The translations under genes and the position numbers were made by a program. A stretch of DNA of 64,000 nucleotides from Lateolabrax maculatus (taxonomy: Eukaryota > Chordata > Actinopteri > Acropomatiformes > Lateolabracidae): assembly GCA_031216445.1 (NCBI GenBank), contig CM062211.1:6047001-6111000 (forward strand). The letters run 5' to 3'. Numbering within the stretch: position 1 is the stretch's first letter; the number at the start of each line of letters is the position of its first letter. This document shows, piece by piece, positions 11,030 through 23,100 of this stretch. Under the pieces are notes generated by a model that saw only the letters and a program-made list of their open reading frames with translations, was not told the origin of the DNA and made no database searches.

Positions 11030-11515
11030 ATTTTTACAATAATGTGTCAAATGTCACTCGTAGAGAGGAACCTGCTGCGAATTGTCACCTGAATCTGCAG
11101 CTCCCCTCGGTCATGGAGCTTCATAGTGAGTTTCAGCTCAGTGTTTAGCTGTCCGGGCCGTAACGTTACTGTTCTGGTTCACTCTCAGCAGCTGTTTCCA
11201 GAGCTCTAAAAAACCCACAGTACACTACCTGCTCAGCACCAAACAGCTAGTGACTAGGTGGTGAACATAGTGAATAAAGAACCTGGTATTTACCTCCAGA
11301 GTTGGTGGAGACCAAAACAGAGCTAAAAGAGAGTGAACTCCAAATAAAAGTTAATGTTTCTCCATAACTGCTGGATGTGTAAATAAGCTGTTTGCCTACA
11401 AACTCGCCATATTAACTTAAGGTTACGATGTGATTGTGGTATTTACTGCTCGTCTCTGCTGCCACCAAGTAGCCAAAAAATCAGTTATTGCAGATTTAAA
11501 GTGGAATACAATCCA
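11030..11515 (+). repeat. Dispersed repeat family 1, copy 1
   Basis: Shares ordered blocks with five other places in the window: 'CACCTGAATCTGCAG..CCCCTC', 'TACACTACCTGCTCAGCACCAAACAG', 'TGGTGGAGACCAAAACAGAGCT' and 'CATAACTGCTGGATGTGTAAAT'. Best compared with the copy at 58010-58560. Confidence 0.75.
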
Positions 11516-11550
11516 TTTTAGGAATTCACATGTTATAGCATGTCACAGTT

Positions 11551-11983
11551 AAGTTAAAGGTCCTACACAGCCACGTAGTTGTTCGTATTGTGAATGTAAG
11601 AACGATGAAAGTGTAACGCCCTCCACCCTGAGGGCACTGTCACATTACATTTCCAGTATAAGACTGTTTGCTCCGTCTACCAATCATTTCTACCGAAGCC
11701 CGAAATGATCGACAAACGAAAAGTGTGCTTTTCCTGTTTCGCGTACACTGATAACAGTCTCTGATTGTTCTGATCAATATTGATCAGAAACGTGACATTG
11801 TGTCACTATTTCGTTGAGAGGAAACGTCACGTGACCATGCCTGAGCAGGTGCAACAAACTAATGGAGGTGAGAAAGAAGCACAGTCTGTACCCGCCCACA
11901 CTGTCATCAGAAGAGGCCTGCTCAGACAAAATAAGTTAAAACAGCTGAGTGGATGGGCCATAGGTGTGTAGGGCCTTTAAGTT
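11551..11983. mobile_element. MITE-like element with ~19-bp terminal inverted repeats and TTAA ends
   Basis: Left end AAGTTAAAGGTCCTACACA (11551-11569) matches the reverse complement of the right end, AACTTAAAGGCCCTACACA (11965-11983), at 17 of 19 positions. TTAA lies inside both ends, which would fit a piggyBac-like target, though a TWA target cannot be excluded. Internal sequence is non-coding apart from a chance 63-codon frame. It contains the palindrome GTCACGTGAC at 11826-11835. Confidence 0.75.
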
Positions 11984-12339
11984 TGTATTCATAGTTTTTC
12001 GAAATCAGAATAAAAATGAGAAATTTCTGATGTTGCTTGAATGTAAACTCAATAGTTGCTTCACTGACAATAGAAGCAGTGTGGAGCTGTAAAGTCATAA
12101 ATACATTTTAGCACCGGCAACATGAGTACAAAACACTATTCAAACCACATCGAGGAGAAGAAACACTGGATTAGTTCATACAATGATTCACCCAGTGACT
12201 ATATCATTGTCCTGATTGAGCAAAACCATGAAATAAGTCAAACTCCTCTTCAGCTTTAGGAAACTGCAGTAACACAGAATCTGCCTTAGCCGTGGGAATT
12301 CATAGTCAGATCATTGTGACTGAACGCGATGCTTAAATG

Positions 12340-12794
12340 TGCGGATGTCCCCTTTATGAGCGCGGCGCTTGCGTTGTCGCCTCCTGCCGCTGGAGGCCGC
12401 CCGCCGCCTCAGTGCGAGGGATGCGGCGGCACGCGTCGGCAGCTCGGTCAGAGGCTCGGCAGCTCCAGCGGCTCCGCTCCGCATATTCCCTCTGACCCTC
12501 CGTCTCCGGGAGTCATTCATCTCGGTCAGAGCTGCTGCTCGGTCTGCCCCGACGGGATCCGTCCGCCCGTCCGTCCGTCCGTGCAGCGCCTGCACCTCCG
12601 CGCCTCCGTCCAGCGCCGCGTCCGCGTCTGCACCCCGGGAAGGTCAGACGCATCTTTTTTTTTTTTAATTTATTTTTGATCAACGGACCTGGCAACTTTT
12701 TTTTTAATTTTTTTTTTTTTTTTTTTTAATTCCTCCCTTTCCTGATCCGCGTTTTCCGTCACCGGGGGATAATCGCTGCATTCAGCCGTCGCTG
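12340..12794 (+). promoter_or_regulatory. rerg: rerg CpG-rich promoter and non-coding exon 1
   Basis: GC- and CpG-rich block (12355-12650) in an otherwise AT-rich region, with TCCG/CCGT repeats (12560-12582) and no TATA box: a typical CpG-island promoter. A strong donor GCTG/GTGAGT at 12795 would end a non-coding first exon. An alternative donor GGAAG/GTCAGA is at 12643, which would leave out the T-tracts at 12653-12727. The transcription start is not visible. Confidence 0.6.
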
Positions 12795-15654
12795 GTGAGT
12801 CCTCCTGCCGGTGTTCTCATGCGAGGCGCGTCCCCTCCGGAGACACGGCTGCAGCGCTGAGGTGGGGATGTGATCAAACCTGCGGTCAGGCCGGGGGGGG
12901 TGCATGTCCTACTAACACACTGAAACCTTTAGGGAAGGTCATGCACACGCAGTCTGTTTCCTCTAAGATGGAGCTCTCCCTCCTGGCATAAAATAATATT
13001 AATGTGACATTTTGGGGGACATGGGCTCAGTGTTTTGGTTTTCAGGTGACTTTAGATGGACACTATCTTTCTCAATGTACTGTAACGTTTGGTCAGAAGA
13101 AGTTAGACAAATCTCTCCAGCCAGTCATCTTGGTTGCTGAATGGGAACACATTCAAGATAAAGCACAAAAGATAAAAAAATAAGTGTATCTCCAGTCTTC
13201 ATGAGTATGCAGTTCTATCTAACTTTGCTGCTTCTCCCTCCACCTTCCCCTGTTGGGTTCCAGGACATAATTAACATTCACCGAGCAGCTCCCAGTGTTG
13301 CATAAGGTTTCAATGGGATTAAATGGTCAGTCAGCTCATCCGACACTGGTCCAGGGGACTCCTCGGGGTCCCGAAGAAGGTTGTGGGTGGGATGCCAGCA
13401 AAAATGAAGAAGGGTTCGATATCACTGTTGTTTCTTTGACTTGAAATCTGCACCGGGAGGGAATGAAGGCTAGGAAAGATAACAGAAATTTTGGGCATGC
13501 TCTATAAAAAACAAGTTACAGCAGCCCTCAGCTGACGTGCACATATCAAGATGAAGTGCATTTAGTGTATGGGTCCCAGAGAAGTGCAGTGCTAATGACT
13601 CACAGTGGTGGAATGTAAGTAAGTAGGGTAGACTGGAGACCTGCAGCAGCAGTGATGACACTCATACTGCATCTGCTCAGTTAGACCCAAAGTACTACTA
13701 CTACTACTTAAAGTAGCAAGAATACATATTCAGCATCTGCTGGGCATTTAAAAAAAAATAAAGACTTGTTATGGAGGTATGAAAGTAATTTTTTACACGA
13801 GTGGTATTTTTGTCATACTGTATTGTTGTAAAACAATATATATTTTCAGAATACTACGCTCATTGAGACAAAAAGGATTTAAGTTAAGATATTAAGTTAA
13901 TTTGTGAAATATAATGGAGTTTTAACATGTTGTAACCGTCCTTGATCGTGTTTCAACTGTCACCAGGATTGGGTTCAGTTGCAACATCTGACTAATCATC
14001 TTTAAATGGTATGGGTAATTAGCATAGAGACATCAGTTTAATATATAGAAACATTGGTTGGTCTGGTCCAAATAGTCTCTGAGTAACAGAGAAATGGAAA
14101 GTGTTGCAACTGTCCCCACTCTCTCCTTTCACCAACTACAACATAAAAGTGCTGTGAATACATTAATGCAAATACATGTAATAGTATTACAATAATATAA
14201 TGCTGGAAGGGGCCATTCTGCATAATAGATACATTTACTTTTGATACTTTAAAGGGACCCTTTGGAGTTTGCTATGGATCAATGTTTCTATGAGTGGGTC
14301 CTGTTTTGTTTGTTTTGTGGTAAGAAACACTGAATGTAAATATAACTTTTGTTTGTTTATAAGAACTAAGGACATCTTTAACTACATTCTGTTGCAAATA
14401 CTTATGTTCTTTAACTTATGTAACATTTTGAATAGAGGATCTCTACTTGTACAAAAAGTATATTTCACATTGTGGTATTTCTGCTGTTACTTAAGGAAAG
14501 GATATCAATTCTACTTCCACCTTGGATGGCTCACAGAATAGGTTGTTTTGTTCACTCCGACAGAAGAGAAAGACAAAATCTTCTCTGGAGTGCTTGCGAT
14601 GAAACATTTTGATCAAACGGGGCCAAAAGTATGAGGGCTGTCTGACAGGGATGAAATCCCTGGATGAAAACATGTTTGCAGCTTAAGAAAAGGAAAACAA
14701 CTTTTTTAACAGTAAAAGCACAGTTTCTATTTAACCCTGTGGAATCACAATTTAAATGATTTTTTCTTTCAGATTTAGTCCATAATTTTACTGATAACTG
14801 TTTTTTTTTTTTTTTAGACCAGTAGTTTTGCTTTTAGGTGACTAAAATGTCTTTTTTTTCCGTTTGACTAGGACATTGTAGCATTCTTTTCCCCACTGGT
14901 TTCACTGGTTTCCCTCCAGAGGCAGTGCACCAGTTGACTGTATGTATTTTGATGACAGGCCTGTGGTTTGCAGTCTTTCTATAGCCTGTGGTGCAGCAGG
15001 TCTCCTCCCATGGTTTGGAGCTCAGAGGTCTGTAATCTCCCTGAACCGCAGCACCACCACCCAGATTCATTTCTCAGGGTAAAAATGATACAAAACCCAG
15101 CTGGGCACACAGCGGAAAAAAATATACACGTGCCCAGTTTGACAGTTTGGACCTGAAGAGCAGAGGTCCATGGGTAAAAAAAGCGTAATTGTAGGTACTA
15201 GACAGATTAGAGACAGATAGACAGCATTAATTTAACTTTAAAAACAGATGCAAGCTGAATTCTTTTTGTTTCATGTTCATATCGTAGTTGGTTCTGTACC
15301 TTTTGGCTTCAGTCTGAAAAGCAGTACCACCAGCACAAGTTAACTATTACTGCACAGTTGAAAGTGGCTGTTTTCAGTTTGTACTGAAGCAGTGGTCCTG
15401 AAGCATTCTTTGTTCATAAGTTTATCTTATGCTTCTTTTGTAACTCTGTAGTTACTATTTTTGATTTGTGTTTATTGTAAAAATGTAGCTTGTGCTATTT
15501 GTTTTGAATGTGTTATTGTGCGACATGTGTAGGTGTACATGTACATCCAACACTTTTTTCAGTAGTATGACTCACTTTAGTGTGCAGTTAGAAATATAGA
15601 GAGACAACTAGGAAAATGATGCGTCACACTTGGATTATTCCTCATTGACGGCCT

Positions 15655-16085
15655 TCTTAAAAGCTGCTAGAATCCATATTTTCACATTAACAATGGGTCA
15701 TATGATGGTGTGTATGGGACAGTGGTCTCTGTAGTGAGCAACCCACAGAGAATTATCACCCAACTCTTAAGTTCCCTTCAACTCTACAGAGCATTTTAGC
15801 ATCTTTCAGCACATTGTTTTGGTTTTTAACCTTACAGTTTTGGTTCAGTCTCACAGCTCTCATCAGCCTTGTTTCCAACCACAGCAGGCGGATGTTTTCA
15901 GGGAAAAAGCCCCCGATAGCCCACTGTACACTACCAGCTCAGCATCAAACAGCAGACGGACAAACTTAGTGACTAGTTGCTGGAGCATTTATCAGCTAAA
16001 GAGCCAGATATTTCTCTCAGGAGTTAGAGAGGCCAAGTTCCAGCTGTGCGGTCAGCTGAGAAGGTCAGTTGTTTGATTGTGGTTT
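15655..16085 (+). repeat. Dispersed repeat family 1, copy 2
   Basis: Same block order as the 58 kb copy: AGCTGCTAGAATCCATATTTTC start, 'ATTATCACCCAACTCTTAAG', 'CTCATCAGCCTTGTTTCCAACC', 'TACACTACCAGCTCAGCATCAAACAG'. Confidence 0.75.
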
Positions 16086-17640
16086 TAAAACACAACAACA
16101 AGAAACAACATGCAAAATAACAGTTTGGAGTTGTTGGTAAGTGTATTGTTTACTTTAGATGGGCCTACGCTAACAGTTTCTCCCTCATTCCAGTCTTTGT
16201 GCTAAGCTCGGTTAAACCTGCCATGGCGTGTTTATGTCTGCACGGGATGCAGCTGAGATATAGGTGATAATCATCAGCTTGTCTGACTGTGCAAAGGTGG
16301 CAAACCAGCATGCCAGTTTTTACAGAAATGTTGGGCTGCTCGTTTGAATGAATGGGATTTTTGTCTAACAACATTATAGATGTTTGCCTTTTCTTCTAAT
16401 AAACTTATAACATTGTAGTTGATCCTTTTTTTTATTTTGGTTGATACTGTATCATTGTGTTAAGTTATTTTTGTCTTGGATCTTTAGTGCGAACAATACT
16501 GTCACAATGTACTAATTTCTTGCTGTGTTGGGTGTGTGCACCATAGCACTGTAGTTCCAGATGTGTTGAGTTCAGCAGCCGCTTCAGCCCCACTGAAGCT
16601 GTCTACCCTGTGACTTCACTGCATGACTGAGGTGTGCGAGCGCGTGAGCGGGAGAGAGAGAGTCAGGGTGGTGGGTGGAGTGGGTGGAGGCCATAAATGG
16701 CAAAACGTGAAGGAGAAACGACCGTCTCAGTGGGGAGACACTGCTGCGTGTTCCTCTCTTTCCGGTGTTTCCCTGCTGCTGCGTGGGAGAGCGAGGGAAC
16801 ACTGCAGTGGTGTGTGCGCAAGATATTAAACAGATAGAAAGCAAGACGATACGAGCGAGAAACAAGGCTGGAAGACAGCCGAACAAAGTCCGTTGTAATA
16901 GAAAATACCAATACAAGCTGTATATGTGGGTTGCTACTTTTCCATTTTCCACATAACACAACTTGATGTGTTAGTAAGTACTTAGGTAGGTTATGGGACC
17001 TTCATCAACATGGTTACAATTAAAACCACGCGGTTCAGGTTAGGGAACGATTGTGATCGTGCTTAATTAACAAACAAACACTGACTGTCAGGCCGATAAT
17101 TCTTACGGCTTTGTCTCTTGAACCTAAACACATTGTTCTGGGGCACTTGCTGAAACGACTCTGTCATTTTTCTCGGAGAACAATCTCCAAATGTTTGAAA
17201 CACAGTTATTGCTCCCAGCCCTCTGACAGCCGTAATCGAGGTGATCCTGGAGAACTTAAAGGTTACAGCCAAGCTTGAGTTGTGGCCTGCGCCGCACAGT
17301 TGACAATGGTTCACCTCATAAATGCTCAAAACACCTCAAACTGAACTGAGAAAGACGGAACAAAATGTTACTGTTGTCACTGTTACAATTTTAGTACATT
17401 CTCACCCACTGTTTTGACTGTGCTGTCCGGTTGGTGGAATTGCGGAGTCCACATTAATAACGCTAAAAACAATAATATTTAAAGGCGCTGGCAGATGCCA
17501 CGATGACCCTTGCTGAGAGAGAGACACAATGATGGATGATCGACCTCCACTTGAGCCACTCTAGGCGGCACACAGCCAAGCCATATATGGGTATGTGTGT
17601 GTTGGTAGAAAAAGGGAAAAAGGTTAGCTTAAACTTAAAA

Positions 17641-17649
17641 GAGAGAGAG

Positions 17650-17699
<50 letters not shown>
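17641..17699. repeat. (GA)n(GT)n microsatellite
   Basis: About 13 bp of GA repeat running directly into about 46 bp of pure GT repeat. It creates spurious open frames on both strands. Confidence 0.97.
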
Positions 17700-17702
<3 letters not shown>

Positions 17703-19983
17703 CAGTGGATGGGGAAGCAAAGCGCTGGAAGTTTGCCACCTCATAACTTCAACCAGTGTGAGGCTGGCTAACATGTTTCTGGCACTGACACACACACAAA
17801 CACATTTTTGTAGCTTTTATTTATCCAGACAGGGTGTACTGAACGTCTGTTTTCAGTTTTCGCCCATATTTCTTGCTTTATCTCATTTCAGCTATTAACG
17901 GAGGGGTGAGTGAAGAGATTTTCTTGTGTGGTTTCATTTACACGCCAGCCTCCGACGATAGATCATCTCACAAACATGGCTGACATGCTTCAGCATATTG
18001 GTTCTCCTTAGTGCCAGAAATGGCCAGTTTTATGTCACCTTTGATCACTTACTGAGTGTTTCATTGTAGCGTGTCACACAATACAATGACCAAATTTTAG
18101 AATTATGGTTCTCATCTAACTCTTGCCAAGAAAGTGAATAAGTGTATTTCACCAAATGTCCAACTGTTCCTTTGTTTCAGTATGGACAGTGATTGGCCAC
18201 ATCTCTGCAACGCAACACCTACGAAAAAAACATGACAGGAACACAAGGAAACAGAACACAAGTTTGTTTGTTGTTGAATTCACGCTTTGACTCGTGGTTT
18301 TCTCTGTGCATCAGCTGCATTTTGATCAGGTCGACACGGGTGAAGACACGCGTCTCTACTGCGGTCAGGATTCTCTGCAGCAGTGGCTCAAATCCACGAC
18401 CCTCCAGTTACAAACACGCTTCACTATCAGGCCGCTGCCACCGCTGCATGGATTTAACAAAAAACACAAGCCTCAGCCTTGTGTGTTTGTTGTTGTATTA
18501 TCTCTGTCAGCATTGCTGTGAATTGGAAATGCACCACTCTTGAGCCAGCATATCCCAGGATTCTCCTGGAATCACTGAGTTATAGATTTCAGTTAGATTC
18601 TCGATGCTGTCTGCTTGCTTTTAAAAGTTAAAAGTTGGACGAGTAGCCCGGAGAAAAACAGAGTGTGTTTGGGGCAAAAGTTAAGAATCAATTACCTGGT
18701 GAGATAACTTCACAGTGGGTTGTTTTCTCATCAAACAGACCCGTGCTTGGTTGTTTTAACGGGCCGCAGTTGTGTTTTCCTTTTGAATGGATGTCTCCAG
18801 CTCTGTGCGCTTTATTCCTGCTCTCCCCCGCTCTCTCCGTCTTCTGCGCTCCGTCTTTCTTTTACATCTCTCACACACCTGCATGAAAAATCACAGTTAG
18901 GTCAACAACTCCCCAAAATGGACCGACACCGCTGTCTCTGCGTCACATGCTGCTCACTTTGGTGTTTAAAACCTTTTTTGATTTGTGATCTTTCTGTGTG
19001 TTCTCCCCTGTGGACGGACCGTCAGAGGTGTGTCACCTTCAGCTGATTAAATCTCTGTAGCCAGCAGACGACAGCACAGAGGATACAGCGTTTCATCTGG
19101 GCTGTGTATTTCAAAGCACTGCACACGACTAACACAGTGTGGGTGCCTGTAATAAAGTAAAATAAATGGATATTTTTTCTGTGGTTCTCACGCACCAGAC
19201 TGGTATCTTTTCCACAAAGGAAGGTCCCTCTGTCCACATTACTGTGCACATGTAAACATGCCCAAACAGGAATTTAATCATCACTTGAGTTACGTAAATA
19301 TAGACAACAAAAATTAAAAAACGTTCTTCACTTGCAGTACAAGCCATGTTAAGGGCTGAAATCAGATATTAGTATTATAGTTTATATTGTTATTATTATA
19401 TCATAGTTTTCAGATATCCAGATATAAGATGTACAGTATATCACAATATGACAAAACAAACATTTTATTAATCAATATTGAAGTAGCCATTTACTTGTAC
19501 TGTAACTTAACAAATGCTATAGTCCAGCCAGTTTTTTACACCCAGCTCCCTTTATAACTTCCATGGGGTAGAAGGACAAAGCACCTCCTTCACTCAAAAA
19601 TATGTTGCCAGTCAACACAATCAAGGCAACAATTATGTTTCTCGCAAAACATATTTGTAAAAACTAATTTGTAGTGTACAAATGTAATTTCTAGAAGCCA
19701 GCTCTGTCCCAATATACCTGATTATGAGCCTTTTTTTGGTGCAGTCATTCAAAGCCTGACTCTTCTGCTAATGTAAGTCCTGCAGCTTGCTGGAGGACAC
19801 TGAGAAAGCACTGTATGACTCACAGGTGGTGGTGAAAGACACACAATGCTTTGCTGGGCTAAAACTAGAAATACCTTGAGAAAATATTGCCTGCAAGAAA
19901 GGAAAATGTAAAGCAAAAGGTAAAGCAAGTAAAACAGTTGTTAAAGTTGTTAGCACATAAACGTGTCCTACATGTTTCCTCAG

Positions 19984-20137
19984 ACGCTGCTTCCTCCTGT
20001 GTGGACGAGAGGATGGATGGCTGACCTCGGAGCTCGCTGATTGGTTCGCTGAGCTTCTCTGGCCGCAGCTGCTGTCATGGCCAAGAGCCCGGAGGTGAAG
20101 CTGGCCGTGTTCGGCAGAGCGGGGGTGGGCAAGTCAG
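19984..20137 (+). CDS. rerg: rerg exon 2: 5' UTR and first coding exon (CDS 20077-20137)
   Basis: Acceptor CATGTTTCCTCAG at 19983; donor TCAG/GTAAAC at 20138. The first 93 nt are leader, and the ATG at 20077 (GTCATGG, good Kozak context with the following G) begins MAKSPEVKLAVFGRAGVGKS, the RERG N-terminus and P-loop. It ends after one base of codon 21. A TG microsatellite begins 15 bp into the intron. Confidence 0.93.
20013..20040 (+). promoter_or_regulatory. Two overlapping upstream ORFs in the rerg leader
   Basis: ATG at 20013 encodes MDG then TGA (20022-20024). ATG at 20017 encodes MADLGAR then TGA (20038-20040). Both end within 37-55 nt of the main ATG at 20077 and are in the same exon. 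Confidence 0.6.
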
Positions 20138-23100
20138 GTAAACTGCTATGAGTGTGTGTGTGTGTGTGTGTGTGTCTGTGTGTGGGTTTGTTTGTTTATC
20201 ACACGCAAGGCTTTACATTTAAAAAGGCTGCAACTTTGCTGCCGTGTATCCGCAGACATCCTGAAGTGTGTTTCGCCTCGTTCTGCCTCATTTATATCGC
20301 CACTGTGTGTCTCACCACGACCTCTTGCTTTCTAATGTTTCCCTCCATCATCCTGTCAGTATTTTTATACTCGCCATAATTTCTCCTCATACTCAGCTTG
20401 CTTGCGTGGACATTACAGTAGGAGGTTGTTTTTGGTCTGGCTTAAATACTTTCACTCCCACAGATAAGTCAGTGGAGTCATTATCATTTGGTTTCAGCGT
20501 TCCTCTATGAGCTGCAGCCGCTCGGCCTCAGCTGGCGCCCTCTATGTTTTCTCCAGTAGCTAACACACTAACGCAGACCATATGTTTCCTGTCGGCTGCA
20601 AATCAAGACAGATTGCTTCTGTGTAGCAATCAGCTGTTGGAAAACATGCTTCGGGATCTCTTCCATGTCGAAGGAGGCCATTAAAATGCCTGAAGAGGTC
20701 AGCTCAAGTAGTGTACTGGAAAGTATAAGGACTGAGGAGTTAATTTCCTTCAGCTGAAAGGAGTGCGGTTGTGAAACACGCCGGTGAGGCTGACGGTGTC
20801 TGACATGCACGCCCGAAACCTTGTTCAGGAAGCGGAGACCTAGAACCTTTCCCTGAACTAAGAAGCGTGCCGTTAACCCTGCCTGTCTCCTCCTCACGTA
20901 ATGAAGGTCACCCCCCTAAAACCTGTCAGTCATCTTAATGAGTTGTCATATGTCCTGATCCTTCCCCACTGATGTAATCCCCCCACAGTTTCTACTGTGA
21001 CTTTGTGGTCTGTGGCCGCTAACCTCATGTTCCTCATTTGAAATACTAAGAAAAAAAAATGGTTGATTAGGTTATTGTTCAGGCTTCGGGCATAACTGTG
21101 TATGTTTCTGCTCATTTTCTTTAAAAATAGCACCTCAGTGATCATTATTGAATTTGAACACTTGCAGGAACATGTTCATCTCCTATTCAGTTTCACAGCA
21201 GCAGAAACATCACTCAAAACAATGACTGCTGATTCTTAATGAAAGGTTAAGGGATCACCGATGATTACAGTTCATCCTGAGGAGGACATGAATGTCTGGA
21301 ACAAATTTCATGGCAATACATCCTATAGGTGTTGAGACATTTCACTTAAAACCAGAGTTCTGAATCTCATGAAAGTGCTAGAGGGAAAGTCAGCATCAGC
21401 ATAGTCAGTACATTTCATCCTCAGGGGACCATGAACATCTTTACAAAATTTCACCGCAAACTGTTCAATTGTTGCTGAGATATTTCTGTTTAGTTCTGGT
21501 GATAAACTTGTTATTTGTGTGCCGGAAACCTCTCTTCAATACTTGCTGCCTCCCTTTTCACTTGGACATTTGATTTTCAAGTGACCGCTCGATTCGCGCA
21601 GCTCTGCAGTCGCCTGGTCCTCGACCAAATGCCTCCCTTTGCTCTTTTTATTGCACAAAAACAGACACACAACAAGACAGTAGTCATTGTTGTCACATCT
21701 GAAGCTGCACGTAGCCCTGGTGATCCCTGCAACAATGAACAGCTCTCATCTAAACATAGCCCTTTAGTGGAAGCCCACAGATGCTAATGAATCAGCCTTC
21801 TCCTCAATGGGCAAACACCAGGAGAACACAAAATAAACAATAATGTTTAACAGATTTTACATGTTGTTTTGAACCTTTTAGTGCGTTGGTGTGAGATCCT
21901 TTACGCCATGTACACGTCTGAATTCCACACTGTAAAAATAGTCGGGTACAAGTAAAAGTATGTAAGTGTAATCAGGAAAATGTATTTAAAGTAAAAGTAC
22001 TCAATGTGACTGTAAAGATCCTCAGTGAAGCACAAGCCCATGTTTCTCACTTAATTGTAAGTGCAACTTACCAAAAGGACACTCAGTTCAATGCAACTAC
22101 AAAGCCATCTTGGTGTTATTGCATGATGACAAAAAAATTGGTTTGCAACGTAGTGATGGATTCTAAACATTTGAAATGTAGCATTTAAGTGTTTTTCAGT
22201 TACAAGGTTGTTGTTTAATAAATCAGACATTGATGGATCAGTGCTGTATTGTACCTCTTCATATGGGCTTGCGCTGGTACTTGGTTGAAAAAATATTTCA
22301 AAGGGGGTACATTATAAAAAAGTTTGAGAACCACTGCTCCACTGAGTCAATAAACCAAGGGCTGCAAAGTGCCAGGACAGTAATTATAATTTTAATTAAT
22401 AATTGTAATAATTTCGAAGGTTTGGACTGTTGATTGGACAAAACAAGCATTGTGAAGGTATCACTTTGGGCTCTGGGTAATTGTGACAGCATTTTCTGAA
22501 TTTTTACAGACCAAACAATCAATCAATTAATGGAGAAAAATAATCAGCAGATTAATCCATAATTAAAATAATCATTAGTTGCTGTCCTATACAAAATAGT
22601 TAGACTAAATAGTTAGTCTGTTTCTTTGCTCTGATCTGATCCAAGTGTTTGTAGTAAAGGAGGCCTCACACAAATATGTGGATCCAAAGGGTAATAGCTT
22701 CTCCAAAGCTCTCTTTCCCAGCTCAGGGTGCTCCTTCTTCACACACGCCCAAAACTGTGTGACAGTTGATGTGTCAAACTTCCTCTGCAGGCCACAGTCA
22801 CATGACACATCCAAGGGTTTTTCCTGTTGTCTGACAGGAAGCTTGTGCTGTAGTGCAATGATCCAGACTGAATATCAGAGCTTAGAGCCACCCTTTACCC
22901 GTTGTTTCAGCACCTTAGGGTGCGTAAAGGTACATACTAATGACCCGTTTTCTGGCTGTTTCTTTCTGACATCTCTCTTGCAGAATTATCAATTTTGATC
23001 ATGGGGATTGGTTAGTTCACAACCAAAACACATGTATGAAGCGTGATAGATACGGTAAATGTAATTGTCACTGTCATGTAATGTAATGTAATTAAAGCTG

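Larger units (their letters stand above)
9517..12330. other. Divergent intergenic spacer between plxnc1 and rerg
   Basis: About 2.9 kb between the two opposed 5' ends. It holds a dispersed repeat copy (11030-11515) and an inverted-repeat element (11551-11983); 9800-11000 shows no coding exon or repeat that I recognise. Confidence 0.7.
12795..19983 (+). other. rerg intron 1
   Basis: About 7.2 kb from the proposed exon 1 donor to the acceptor at 19983. Holds a dispersed repeat copy (15655-16085), a (GA)n(GT)n microsatellite (17641-17699) and a fragment at ~13604-13760 (CAGTGGTGGAATGTAAGTAAGTA...) resembling a common teleost inverted-repeat element. 13800-15600 and 18000-19900 contain nothing I can identify. 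Confidence 0.55.

Noticed and set aside
11780..11971. 63-codon open frame inside the inverted-repeat element
   Set aside because: Too short for a transposase and without a recognisable motif; the element is non-autonomous.
12311..12695. Several Arg/Ala/Pro-rich open frames on both strands of the GC-rich block
   Set aside because: GC-rich DNA lacks stop codons; no recognisable protein, splice context or conservation is seen. Best read as a CpG-island promoter and leader.
17463..17898. 110- and 120-codon open frames on opposite strands
   Set aside because: Both depend on the (GT)n tract, giving Val-Cys or His-Thr repeats; a microsatellite artefact.
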